Source: Amaurobius ferox | Lineage: Eukaryota > Arthropoda > Arachnida > Araneae > Amaurobiidae | DNA: 64,000 bases | Direction of reading: 5' to 3' | NCBI GenBank assembly: GCA_951213105.1 | Contig: OX578146.1 | Span: 107,318,197-107,382,196 of the forward strand | In this document: piece after piece, positions 54,739 to 64,000 of the stretch | Numbering within the stretch: the stretch's first letter is position 1 | Layout: each line of letters begins with the position of its first letter | The notes under the pieces: generated by a model | Database searches by the model: none | The model's input: only the letters and a program-made list of their open reading frames with translations | Told to the model about the DNA's origin: nothing | Translations under genes and position numbers: made by a program

Positions 54739-55524
54739 TTTTTTCTTTTTAAATATGGTTATTGGCGAAAGGTTGTTTAATTCATGTATGATACAATAAG
54801 AAACACATGAATATAAAGCGTAGAGCATGTTTAAAATGTCGAGAAAGAAATCCAAAATGAATGGAAGAAATTATACCGAATACTTTAAGAAGTTAATAGC
54901 TGCGGTGTTCGCAGCTAGCGGTCATTAAATACAGGAACCAGATTTTGCAGCAATCATTATTATTATTAATTTGAAAATTTTGCGAACAAGTAATTTGCAA
55001 TGCAACAAATGTGAGTCGAAGTTTAGCGTGAGCGGGTCGAGTGGATCCATTGCAGAGTAGAAAATACAAATGAAAATTGCATCAAAATCGGGCCAATCAA
55101 ATTTTCCGCACGTAATAGAGGTTTTTTCTCTCCACCCAACGATAATCAGAGGTCACTAAAATGTCCAATTTTAAATTTTTTTCTCTCCTTGAAAACTGAA
55201 ATTAGACCCGCAATATATTTGGCTTTAAATAAAAGATCGCGATCTTAAGTCGCGATTAAAAGTACCCGGCATTTTTACACAATTTTTTTTAATTAAAATT
55301 CGGTATATATCGACTTCATGGAAAATTGGCCTCATAGAATCCCAAACAAATTTATTTGGCTCTGATCATAAAAGTATCGAGAACCTAACTCTGTTTCCGA
55401 ATTAGAGGAAAGACTTTTAGTTAGACTAGACCCCCCCCCCCCCTCTGAAAAATAAAAGCAGAAATTTCTTGAAAATATTTAATAAAATATCGCGCTTACG
55501 AAGCTCCATTCAACCCAAGAAGCA
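54739..55524. other. AT-rich DNA with C-run
   Basis: C-run at about 55,430-55,443. No gene seen. Confidence 0.5.
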
Positions 55525-55875
55525 ATCCTCTGCTGTGACAATTCGGTGAATCCGACGCATTGAAATTTCCACAAACTGAAGCCCTTCCTCATGAATATTT
55601 AATTAAAACAGTAAAAGAATCCAACGGTTAGCTAATATTAGAGTTTCAGTTATGAATTTTAATTCTCAGGCTCCCGCGCATGGACTTCGCATGAATTATG
55701 AATTCTCCGCTGCCAGGAATAGTGAAAGGAAGCTTTTGAAGTTCAGCGAAGCGCGTGATTTGGCTTTCGCCGAGCCATTCCATAATACTACTTACCTGTT
55801 GATGCGTTTTCGGTAACTTTATTGAAAAAAAGTGATTTTACATAAGAATGCGTTGTTTTGTTCTTTTCTGTGAAA
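55525..55875 (+). repeat. Dispersed sequence J, copy 2
   Basis: Counterpart of 51,560-51,935; see the shared blocks there. Position and order of blocks are preserved. Confidence 0.6.
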
Positions 55876-55960
55876 GGTGCGTTTTAATTTAAAGTCGCAG
55901 CAGTTGAAAATTAATGGTTACTACATCAATGCAATACAGAGGTCTCATCTTCAAAGAATC

Positions 55961-56655
55961 CACTTATAGGCGGTATTCCTATAACTAGGATTGCACTTCA
56001 AATAGCCTCTATGAACTGGCTACGACCTATAGGCAGTGATCCTATAGCTAGGATCGGGCTTCCATTGCCGAGAATAGCCTCTATGATCTAGTTCCGACCT
56101 ATAGGAAGCGATCTTATAGCTAGGATCGCGCTTCCACTACCGAGAATAGCCTCTATGAACTGGTTCCGACCTATAGGCAGTGATCCTATAGCTAGGATCG
56201 GGCTTCCATTGCCGAGAATAGCCTCTATGAACCGGTTCCGACCTATAAGCGACAATCCTATAGCTAAGATCGCGCTTCCATTGCAAAGAATAGCCTCTAT
56301 GATCTAGTTCCGACCTATAGGAAGCGATCTTATAGCTAGGATCGCGCTTCCACTACCGAGAATAGCCTCTATGAACTGGTTCCGACCTATAGGCAGTGAT
56401 CCTATAGCTAGGATCGGGCTTCCATTGCCGAGAATAGCCTCTATGAACCGGTTCCGACCTATAAGCGACAATCCTATAGCTAAGATTGCGCTTCCATTGC
56501 AAAGAATAGCTTCTATGGTCTAGTTCCGACTTATAGGTAGCGATCTTATAGCTAGGATCGCGCTCCCCTTGCCGAGAATAGTCTCTATGAACTGGCTCCG
56601 ACCTATAGGCGGTGATCCTATAGCTAGGATCGCGCTTCTACGGCCGAGAATAGCC
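55961..56655 (+). repeat. 72-bp satellite, about 9.5 units, with 216-bp higher-order period
   Basis: The word gaatagcctctatga starts at 56,072, 56,144 and 56,216 (72-bp steps). The variant word gatctagttccgacctatag recurs at 56,085 and 56,301, exactly three units apart, and the blocks between are nearly identical. Each unit contains the palindrome-like gatcctatagctaggatc. Confidence 0.96.
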
Positions 56656-56725
56656 TCTATGAATCGATTCTGTGCGTATTATGCACCTTTCAGCATGTAA
56701 TAGACGGCATTGCCTCTATGAGCAG
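56650..56725 (+). repeat. Dispersed module E at the satellite edge
   Basis: cctctatgaatcgattctgtgcg, tattatgcac, ttcagcatgtaatag matches module E at 27,095, 37,262 and 47,208. It is continuous with the last 72-bp unit. Confidence 0.65.
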
Positions 56726-57671
56726 ACGATACTGCCCTAATAGCAAGAAAACTTGATATTTTTCACAAATTTACAAACCTCTATGGAGATTGAATACTAT
56801 CATTATCGTTCTGGGAATTTACCATCGTTTTCCATAACTAAGAAACAAGAAATTGACGGAGGCACCTTCGACGAATTGACGGAGTGGCAAGCAGTGTGCC
56901 CACTTCAATTTCGGCAGAATATCAAACATTTTTATATTCTTTTGCATACTTATTTCGTACATAAGTATTTGCGAAAAATTCGGAAGTAATATGGCCAGAA
57001 CAGGAAGTGTAAATCCTTAGTGAACCCGCCCTATTTCCTCCGAAATTTAAGAACATCAAAATTATGTTAAAAAAGGGAAATTAACAAGTTGTCTATAGTA
57101 AATCACTGCTGAATGACTAGTCATCGATTTGATTTTTCCCCTCTATTACTCAAAAATGTTCATTAGTTTTTAACTTGGATTTCAAGCATATTACTAGAAA
57201 GTTTAATAATCTAGTTCATGGTTTGTCTATGACACTATATTTCTCTCAATTATGTCATTGCCATTCTTAACATACTTTTCTTTCGTACATATATCTTCTT
57301 TCGCGTCCATTCTGACACTAATAGCCTCTATAGTCGGGAGTGGGGAGGTATCCGGCTGAAATCGGAGCATTACGAAAAATGAAAACATTTTGGAAGCCTC
57401 GAAATATCTTCTAATCTATAAAAGAAAAAACTATATCTTCAAAACTATGAACAGTAAGTGGTAAAAATGTTCAATAGAAAATCCAGTTTTTAAATCAGTA
57501 ACTTGTTCATATAACGCTCTTCTAATTTTCAAGCAATCGCCTTTTCGAATTGAAGAAGATTGAAAATTTCCCGTTTTTAAAGTTTGTAAAGTTTATGTCT
57601 AAATTGCTTTTAACTAGTGGAGTGTATGAGCGAGCCCTTTGAATGCACTATAAGAATATTTAATTGCTCGT
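56726..57671. other. Spacer, no gene seen
   Basis: The 78-codon frame at 56,753-56,989 (TNLQTSMEIEYYHYRSG..) has no recognisable domain. Rest AT-rich. Confidence 0.45.
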
Positions 57672-58228
57672 GTTCTCAGTTTTTGAAATATAGTGGTTAT
57701 AATTTCGACATTTTAATGTTTTGAATTATTTTGAAAAGGTGCTTATAAATTCGACATTTTAATGTTTTGAACTATTTAGAAAAGGTGGTTATAATTTCGA
57801 ATTTTTAATGTTCTGAACTATTTTAAAAAGGTGGTTATAAATTCGACATTTTAATGTTTTGAATTATTTTGAAAAAGGTAGTTATAATTTCGAAAGTTTA
57901 ATGTTTTGAAGAATTTTGAAAAGGTGGTTATGATTTCGAAATTGTAATGTTTTGAATTATTTTGAAAAGGTGGTTATAATTTCGAAATTGTGATGTTTTG
58001 AACAATTTTGGAAATGTGGTTATAATTTCGAAATTTTAATGTTTTGAACTATTTTGAAAAAGGTGGTTATAATTTCGACATTTTAATGTTTTGAATTATT
58101 TTGAAAAGGTGGTTATAATTTCGAAATTTTAATGTTTTGAACTATTTTGAAAAGGTGGTCATAATTTCAAATTTTTAATGTTTTGAACTATTTTGTAAAA
58201 GTGGTTATAATTTCGAAATTTAAATATT
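57672..58228 (+). repeat. 46-bp tandem repeat, about 12 units
   Basis: The unit ggtggttataatttcgaaat + tttaatgttttgaactatt + ttgaaaa repeats about every 46 bp (57,784, 57,830 and onward) with ttcga / ttcgaca variants. Confidence 0.95.
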
Positions 58229-58427
58229 TTGATTTTACGTGATGTTGTTCAGGCAAGACTATTTCGGCTGCATTGGACTGGGGCCATTGCCGATATTTTT
58301 TTTAGCCTCATCCTTCTGGTTTTTCGGGTTCATATTTCCAGTTTTATTTTTTCCCCTTCCCCTTTCTCCCACTGCCACGAATCACCACGTGGTAAATCAG
58401 TTTGGTGGGAAGTTTTGAGCTCACTAG

Positions 58428-58463
58428 CACTGAAGAAGGAAACCCATAACTTGTTTTCGAAAC
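58428..58463 (+). ncRNA. Hammerhead-like CTGAAGAA-stem-GAAAC motif 4
   Basis: CACTGAAGAA, GGAAAC, a 9-nt loop, GTTTTC, GAAACG. The stem has one G-U pair. Same layout as motifs 1 and 3. Confidence 0.35.
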
Positions 58464-58591
58464 GATAGATTTTGTTTTTCTCATTTCATATGCTCAGTAT
58501 TTTACATTGTGATCTATTTACTAATTTAATATATTATTTTGTTCGAAAAAATTCCATAATGTATATAAACCAAGGAAAAGGATGAATCAAA

Positions 58592-58620
58592 TCATTAGGA
58601 AAAGTTATGAGCTGCTCACA
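58592..58620 (+). mobile_element. Isolated family A/B terminus
   Basis: aggaaaagttatgagctgctcacata is the closing palindrome end of an A/B-type element. It faces the family B copy that starts 24 bp downstream in the opposite orientation. Confidence 0.55.
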
Positions 58621-58643
58621 TACTGTTCTTAAATCATAAAAAA

Positions 58644-59430
58644 TCTGATCCGGGCAGTACATAACTTTTCCTACAAATTTAAATTCATCTTCTCTTTATT
58701 TCTTCAATAATTCATGAAATTGAATTCCCCCCCCCCCCCCCACACACACACACACAAAATAACATTAAATTTGTACTTTTAATTACATATTTTGGAAAAT
58801 GGGGGTAGCAAAAACGCAAAAAAAAAAACTAAAATATCTCGAAAACGGTTAGTCCCAGAATAATGCGGTTGATCCTTTTACGTTCTTTTTATCGTCAAAA
58901 TTTAAGTATAAAACAAGCATTTAATTGATAAATTTGATACTTAATCTTTTATTTTAGATATTAACGATTTTTGAGGGCCATTTTGTAAAAAAAAGGGCAA
59001 GTTTTTTTTCCCGAATCGTAACAAAATCTAATCAGCACCAAGATAACTCACAAGTGACTAATCTATCAAATTTTGTGATATTTGGTTAATTAGTTTTTTA
59101 GCTTGGAGTGAATACATGCGATTTTTGCGGGCCATTTCGTAAAAAAAAAAAAAAAAGCAGGTTCATACCAGTAACTAATTATCGCCAGGGTCACCCACAA
59201 CTGACTTAACTATAAAATTTTATAAAATTTAGTCCATTAGTTTTTGAATTAGAGTGGATACATACATTGTGGAGACAGACGCACACACAAACGTCACGCT
59301 AAAAATATTTTTTTCGTATTTCGTATTCTAGAGGTCCTGAAACGTGTAGATTCATCGAAAACTCCAGCTGCGATTTTCGACACGATTCCAATACTTTCCC
59401 TATACATTACCATGTATTGCAGGGAAAGTA
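58644..59430 (-). mobile_element. Family B element, full length
   Basis: Left terminus TCTGATCCGGGCAGTACATAAC followed by ttttcctac. The body includes a C-run plus (CA)n at 58,726-58,757, gaaaacggttagtcccagaa, cgggccatttcgt, ctaactcaaaaac-like ttttgaattagagtgg, gaggtcctgaaacgtgtag and cgaaaactccagctgcg, and it ends with the hairpin ACTTTCCCTATACATTACCATGTATTGCAGGGAAAGT. About 787 bp. Confidence 0.92.
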
Positions 59431-59639
59431 AAAAGGGTTTAATTAACTCGAGTACAGATTTTTTTGCAGATGACTAAGTCTGATTCAAGTCCCTTGAGGA
59501 ACACCTCCATCCCACCCCTTACAGAACACCTTTAATAAATTTAACCTCAACAATACCTATCCATCCTCTTGGAATGCATCCCAACAAACCTTCCTAAATT
59601 CCACGATCCAGACATCCCTAACTTCATGATACCCGACAC
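59431..59639. other. Spacer
   Basis: No feature recognised. Confidence 0.4.
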
Positions 59640-59925
59640 ATTATTACAATGCCATTCAATTACTCACCCCCCTTCACATCCAACCCCTTGTGATCGATCC
59701 CCCCCCCTCTCTGGATATGCCCAGCCCGCCCCCCTATCTGCCAAGGCCCATGTTCTGCCCCTGGTGACGTGTTTAGTAGAAACACGACAACTATTTTGGA
59801 AAAGCGCAGGAAAGATCGTTTCCCTGCGACTCGGCATTTTGCAGCGGGGAGGGGCAGGGGCCAGGGGGCGCTGTGATCGATTTTCTCTTCTCCCGTTCCT
59901 CGGTGATGGCCAAGAGCCTGTCAAG
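59640..59925 (+). other. GC-rich candidate first exon or promoter patch
   Basis: G+C rises sharply (ccccccctctc, gccaaggcccatg, gcggggaggggcagggg), and the patch ends TGTCAAG|GTAGGT, a strong splice donor. An ATG at 59,906 in the context cggtgATGG opens a frame MAKSLS that reaches the donor. The longer frame from 59,569 and the antisense frame look compositionally driven. No domain is visible, and no acceptor-side exon was found. This is the best hint of a host gene start in the window, but it is only suggestive. Confidence 0.25.
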
Positions 59926-60350
59926 GTAGGTGAAGTATAGGATTCGAGTTAGCTGCAAGATTTGATAAATGAAAGGTTTTAAATGTATGGACGAAAAAGA
60001 AAAATTATGGAGCAGAGAACGAACGTCAGAATAGAATTTTATTCCGAGGGATTAAGTCGGTAAGGTTAGGACCGGAGAACGAAAGGTGGGGTAAGACTGC
60101 GGACGTTATTAAACGTTGGACTTTTATCATAAAATAAACAAAACATGCAGGGTAAGGGCTTTGCCCCGGCTCATAAGCTTAAACCCGACCAGGGGGGGGG
60201 GGGTCATATTTCTCTTATAAAGTCTTCGGTCGAGGTTCTTGACACTGCAAATGGATGTAACTCAAAATATATGAAAATTTGTTATTTTCTGCAATACAGA
60301 GATAAAAGATTAATAAGCATCGCTTTTAAATAGTACTAAGCATGTATATA
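59926..60350. other. Spacer with G-run
   Basis: Follows the donor-like site. A G-run lies at about 60,191-60,203. No further exon identified. Confidence 0.4.
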
Positions 60351-60440
60351 CAGGGTGTCCCAAAGAGATTGAAATGCACTTTAATTCTTTACCAGTTGGA
60401 GATAAGTGGGCAATGTAAATTGCAAGCTTTTCACCATAGA
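60351..60440 (+). mobile_element. Tc1/mariner-type MITE left end (solo)
   Basis: CAGGGTGTCCCAAAGAGATTG after TA, then ctttaccagttggagataag and gggcaatgtaaattgcaa, the same terminus as the complete element at 60,963. The right terminus is not found before 60,960. Confidence 0.65.
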
Positions 60441-60960
60441 AATACATACAATGCCGGGCGTTTTATCTTATCGCAGCACCACCTGAATGATTGTCTCAAA
60501 TGATATTGGCATTTTCTTAGTAAGGAGTTTTAACTCCTTTACCTCCATACTCCCAAACCTTGGCTTCTGGAATATCTGAGCTATTTTTGAGATATTTCCT
60601 AATTCAGCATTTTGAATCGTCTAAAAAAGTGGTGCTCAACCATTGGGACATCGATATCTACTTCTGATATATCGACTTCAACCTGCAGCTAGCATAGGCA
60701 TATCATCAACCTCCTCCTTCGAACAGAAAAATATCAAGGAAATCTCAACAAACGGTTACAGTTATATTAGACGAAAATATCCCAGGAACCCCTACTGAAT
60801 GTATTTTCAAAGTATGGCAATAATATCTCATAATTTAAAGCGAGAAAGATAAAGTACAGTTTCTTTAACTTGGCTCCAATAGAACTTTTCTCAGGAGGGA
60901 CCTATAAAACTCCTATAATAATATTTATACGTAGGAGCTTTAAGCAATATAGGAACCTTA
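60441..60960. other. Spacer between MITE ends
   Basis: Could be the body of a second, one-ended element. Nothing recognisable. Confidence 0.35.
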
Positions 60961-60962
60961 TA

Positions 60963-61824
60963 CAGTGTGTCCCAAAAAGATTGAAAAGCGATTTAATTCT
61001 TTACCTGTTGGAGATAAGTGGGCAATGTAAATTGCAAAAATGTTGAAAGTAAGGTAGGAAATAAGACTACGTTAATGAAATAGTCCTCCCATTCATTTCA
61101 AAAAGTTACACTTTTTAAATTTTTATACGACCCCCTTAGACAAATTAGATCAATCAGAAATTTTTATTTTTAATGCAACAAGATCATTAAAAAACCCCGC
61201 ATATTTGTATCTTTAAAACTGAGCGAGTTATATTTAATTGAAAATTGAGCATTGTGAATGGGGACCCTATATTAAATTAGAAATGTAAATTTGTGACATA
61301 TCATAAAAAAGATAAAATTGGGTGATAAAACATAGGATACCCAACTGCGCAGTGAACACCACTGCTTTATATGATCTCTGTCTGTGTAATGCTTTATTTA
61401 GATGCATTTGTAATAAAAAAAATTTGACACATATTAACCTACTTTTGATCTAAACAATTTCCGTCAATTTGTTTATGATCCCTAACTTCACTGATGAAAC
61501 AGCCTATCACGTGGTACGGAAATGTGGCACATATAAGATTTTTCCCTTTGTCATAATTCGGTTGATTTTAAAGATACAGATATACGGTTTTTTTTTAATG
61601 ATCTTGCTGCGTTAAAAATAAAAATTTTCTGATTGACCCAATGTATCTAAGGGGGTCGTATAAAAATTTAAAAAGTGTAACTTTTTGAAAATGAATGGGA
61701 GGACTATTTCATTAACGTAGTTTTATTTCCTACCTTACTTTCAACATTTTTGCAATTTACATTGCCCACTTATCTCCAACAGGTAAAGAATTAAAGCGTG
61801 TTTCAATCTTTTTGAGACACCCTG
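60963..61824. mobile_element. Foldback MITE with long terminal inverted repeats, TA target
   Basis: Left end CAGTGTGTCCCAAAAAGATTG, right end CAATCTTTTTGAGACACCCTG. The arms (about 260 bp each, roughly 60,963-61,226 and 61,562-61,824) pair almost throughout (for example ggagataagtgggcaatgta with tacattgcccacttatctcc), with about 335 bp between. The element is flanked by TA on both sides. CAGGGTGTCCC ends and TA targets are typical of Tc1/mariner-related MITEs. Confidence 0.9.
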
Positions 61825-61826
61825 TA

Positions 61827-62469
61827 ATATATGTGGGGAAATAATCAGATTGGGCCAAAACGTACATATATGGATTGCTACGATAGGGTCAAGCTCCCTT
61901 CCTTTGCAAGGTACCTTAGGGCGCGGGTCAGGTGAAGGCTCTGTTAGTGTCGGGCCGGTCTACAAGTCTAACATTTTGGCAAGTTCAGACCAAGCACTGT
62001 AATGAATTCACTTTTTAAACAGTCTAATTACGTGTAAGACCGTACAACAAATGTCTTCGACATTGAATCCATGTCTCATAAATTTAAATTTGCATTGAGT
62101 TTTACATGCAACACTTGTACAGTTTTTAAATGAATCTAATAAATGATCATGTTTTTAAATAAATCTGATAAGTAGATAATACGTGCATACGGATATAATC
62201 TAAGCCATATATATGCACGTGCAACAATAATGTAGTAAAATGATATTGATTTCATATTATGAGATTAAATATTTGGCGTTACTTTGCATTTCTATAGTTA
62301 ATATCGATATTACTTTAGGAGAACATTTTTATTATTTTATTCTTTAAATATGCAGGATAAATAATTCGGTGGAGAGAGAGGGGGGGGGGGGCGGAGAAAG
62401 TCGTCATACCACTCGGGGGTTCCGCTTAAACAAGCCGGTCCTCGAAGTTGGTAAAAATAGAACAAGCAA
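61827..62469. other. AT-rich spacer with G-run
   Basis: G-run at about 62,380-62,391. No gene. Confidence 0.5.
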
Positions 62470-63300
62470 GATCAATCATGCATAAAGCATTGATTATGCA
62501 ACACTTTCCAACTTCAATGCAATTTTATACAAACATTTCTAAAATGCGATACATTCCTCGGTAATATTTTTAAAATTATCATAATACTACAATAATTTAT
62601 TATATTTAAAAACTTTATCGAAAACAAATTAACTTTATTCAAATGACGTCATCGAAATATAAATCGCCTCTATATAAAAGCAGCATTTCATTCATAAACA
62701 TTTTTCCAATCGTTTCATTCATCACAATACTAAAATAATTTATTTTATTTAAAAATTTGAAAAATTGTTATCTACCAAATTTATTTTAAAATGTGTAGCC
62801 TCTCTCATATACAAACTGATTAAACTCTTGGAAAGATATTTATTATATAATATATCTCATTTTTCTTTCTGGAGGATATCCCAAAAGTCAGAATTTAATT
62901 GAATTTGTTTTTTTCCCTATATTAAATAATTTTTATTTAAAAAACTACCTAATATATTTTACTAAATTTTTTTTTATTTTATATATTTTATGGGATAATT
63001 TGGATATTTCCTAAAATTTTCGAAGCAATTTGTGAATTTTAAATTTGCTTAAAAAATGTTTGAAGCATTAGGTCCCATAGGATTCAATGTATTTCATTTT
63101 TTCAACCCGGATTCAATAAAAAACTAATTGGGTGATATTATGCATTTATATTCTCATAGGTCCCACAGACCGTCTGATAAACATACTAAAATTTCATTTT
63201 GATAAAGCCATTTTAACGGCAGTTATCGTGCTAACGGACAGACAGACAGACAGCATGAACAAAGTCATAAACACTTTCCAACTATGTTGTAAAGTGTTAA
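62470..63300 (-). mobile_element. Family C element, full length
   Basis: Left terminus GATCAATCATGC - ATAAA - GCATTGATTATGCAACACTTTCCAACTTC, right terminus hairpin AACACTTTCCAACTATG..GTAAAGTGTT. Body: aacattcctcggtaatattt, caaatgacgtcatcg, aactaattgggtgatattatgc, cccacagaccgtctg, (GACA)n at 63,237-63,254. About 830 bp with no internal duplication, so it is close to the basic form. Confidence 0.93.
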
Positions 63301-63558
63301 AAATGATTGAAGGATTGCACTCTTTTAAACTATGGTAGCAAAAAATAATGACCAATCAAATCTGATCAATATTATCAAATGAATGTTATCATTAATCAGT
63401 AACAATACGAAAGTATGTCTATTTTAATCGGTGTAACAAGAAGACTGTGGAATTTCAGAGCCATCGAGTCATGAGAAAGTTTTAATTTGTGTTATTGTTT
63501 TTCTCTGATATCGAAATATATTAGATTGTAGTCATGGGTTGGATGTAAGAGAGATTTT
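63301..63558. other. Spacer
   Basis: No feature recognised. Confidence 0.4.
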
Positions 63559-63559
63559 T

Positions 63560-63900
63560 ACTTTCCCTGCAATACATGGTAATGCATAGGGAAAGTATTG
63601 AAATCATATCGAAAATCGCAGCTCGAGTTTTCGACGAATCTACACGTTTTGGGACCTCTAGAATTCGAAAAAACTATTTTTAGCGTGACGTATGTGTGTG
63701 TTTGTGCAATATATGTATCCACTCTAACTCAAAAACTATATAATTCACCAAATTTCAAAAAATTGAGTAAATAAATCACTTGCGGGTTACCCTGGTGCTA
63801 ATTAGATTTTGGTACGATTCGGTGAAAAAGAACCTGCCTTTTTCGTGAAATGGCCCGCAAAAATTGTCAAAATCTAAAATAAAAGACTAAGTATGCTCAA
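63560..63900 (+). mobile_element. Family B element, 3' part missing
   Basis: Hairpin ACTTTCCCTGCAATACATGG..TGCATAGGGAAAGT, tcgaaaatcgcagctcgag, cacgttttgggacctctag, tatccactctaactcaaaaac, cttgcgggttaccctggtgc, gaaatggcccgcaaaaattg. It stops at aagtatgctcaa, where unrelated sequence begins. Confidence 0.88.
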
Positions 63901-63980
63901 GAGCTTTTGTTAAGTGTGTGGTCGTCATATTTAGTGCTAATCATTTCCATACCCGTTTCGTGCAGGCGGAAACGGCTTTT

Positions 63981-64000
63981 TAACACTTTACAACATAGTT
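63981..64000 (+). mobile_element. Family C hairpin, cut by window end
   Basis: TAACACTTTACAACATAGTT matches the start of the copy at 37,532. Confidence 0.75.

Noticed and set aside
59664..59924. 86-codon antisense frame in the GC-rich patch
   Set aside because: Arginine/proline-rich, composition-driven, no domain, and it conflicts with the plus-strand donor signal.

Overview
This window looks like intergenic or intronic DNA from a repeat-rich animal genome. It is AT-rich (about two-thirds A+T by eye). It has long homopolymer runs (poly-G/C, poly-A/T), long (TA)n tracts, tRNA-derived SINEs, solo LTRs, a TA-flanked foldback MITE, and many interspersed non-autonomous elements. There are no bacterial-style operons and no convincing protein-coding gene. 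I cannot name the species. An arthropod, perhaps a chelicerate, is a guess from general style and the 5S sequence, not a demonstrated fact. The open reading frames present are short and fall in SINEs, minisatellites, simple repeats or AT-rich DNA.

The dominant content is four related families of roughly 0.5-1.3 kb, here called A, B, C and D. A, B and C share one architecture. One end is a hairpin (A/B: ACTTTCC...GGAAAGT; C: AACACTTT...AAAGTGTT). A microsatellite-rich zone and a recurring 'opening' motif follow. After a family-specific body, the arm sequence appears once more and a short palindrome closes the element (A/B: ATGTG-GGCAG-CACAT; C: ATCAATCATGC...GCATTGAT). This resembles non-autonomous Helentron/HINE elements (an inference). 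Strand '+' for these families means hairpin end first; the biological orientation may be the reverse. Full or partial copies lie near 0.8, 4.3, 8.1, 9.0, 10.0, 18.3, 20.3, 22.5, 23.3, 26.6, 34.9, 36.3, 37.5, 38.3, 43.1, 45.0, 46.0, 53.8, 58.6, 62.5, 63.6 and 64.0 kb, often directly abutting one another.

A second layer is a tRNA-derived SINE family (about 280 bp, A/B boxes, AAC/AAG-type tails), with about 15 copies or fragments. The most striking copy (29,956-30,339) is a complete 5S rRNA-like sequence fused upstream of a SINE that has lost its B box. The whole unit is bounded by a perfect 14-bp target-site duplication, so the chimera moved as one retrotransposon.

A third layer is tandem repeats: about 178 bp (2.1 and 29.6 kb), 107 bp (6.2 kb), about 235 bp (14.1 kb), 28 bp (16.5 kb), 44 bp (31.4 kb), 262 bp x2 (33.0 kb), about 250 bp (42.3 kb), 25 bp (49.7 kb), 72 bp with a 216-bp higher-order period (56.0 kb) and 46 bp (57.7 kb). 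At least three arrays appear to have grown from pieces of the dispersed elements: the 28-bp array from the A-family core motif, the 107-bp array from a small palindrome-ended element, and the 72-bp array from another dispersed module. Four short CTGAWGAA-stem-GAAAC motifs of hammerhead-like appearance are also present. Two GC-richer patches ending in good splice-donor sequences (near 47.8 and 59.9 kb) are the only hints of host exons.
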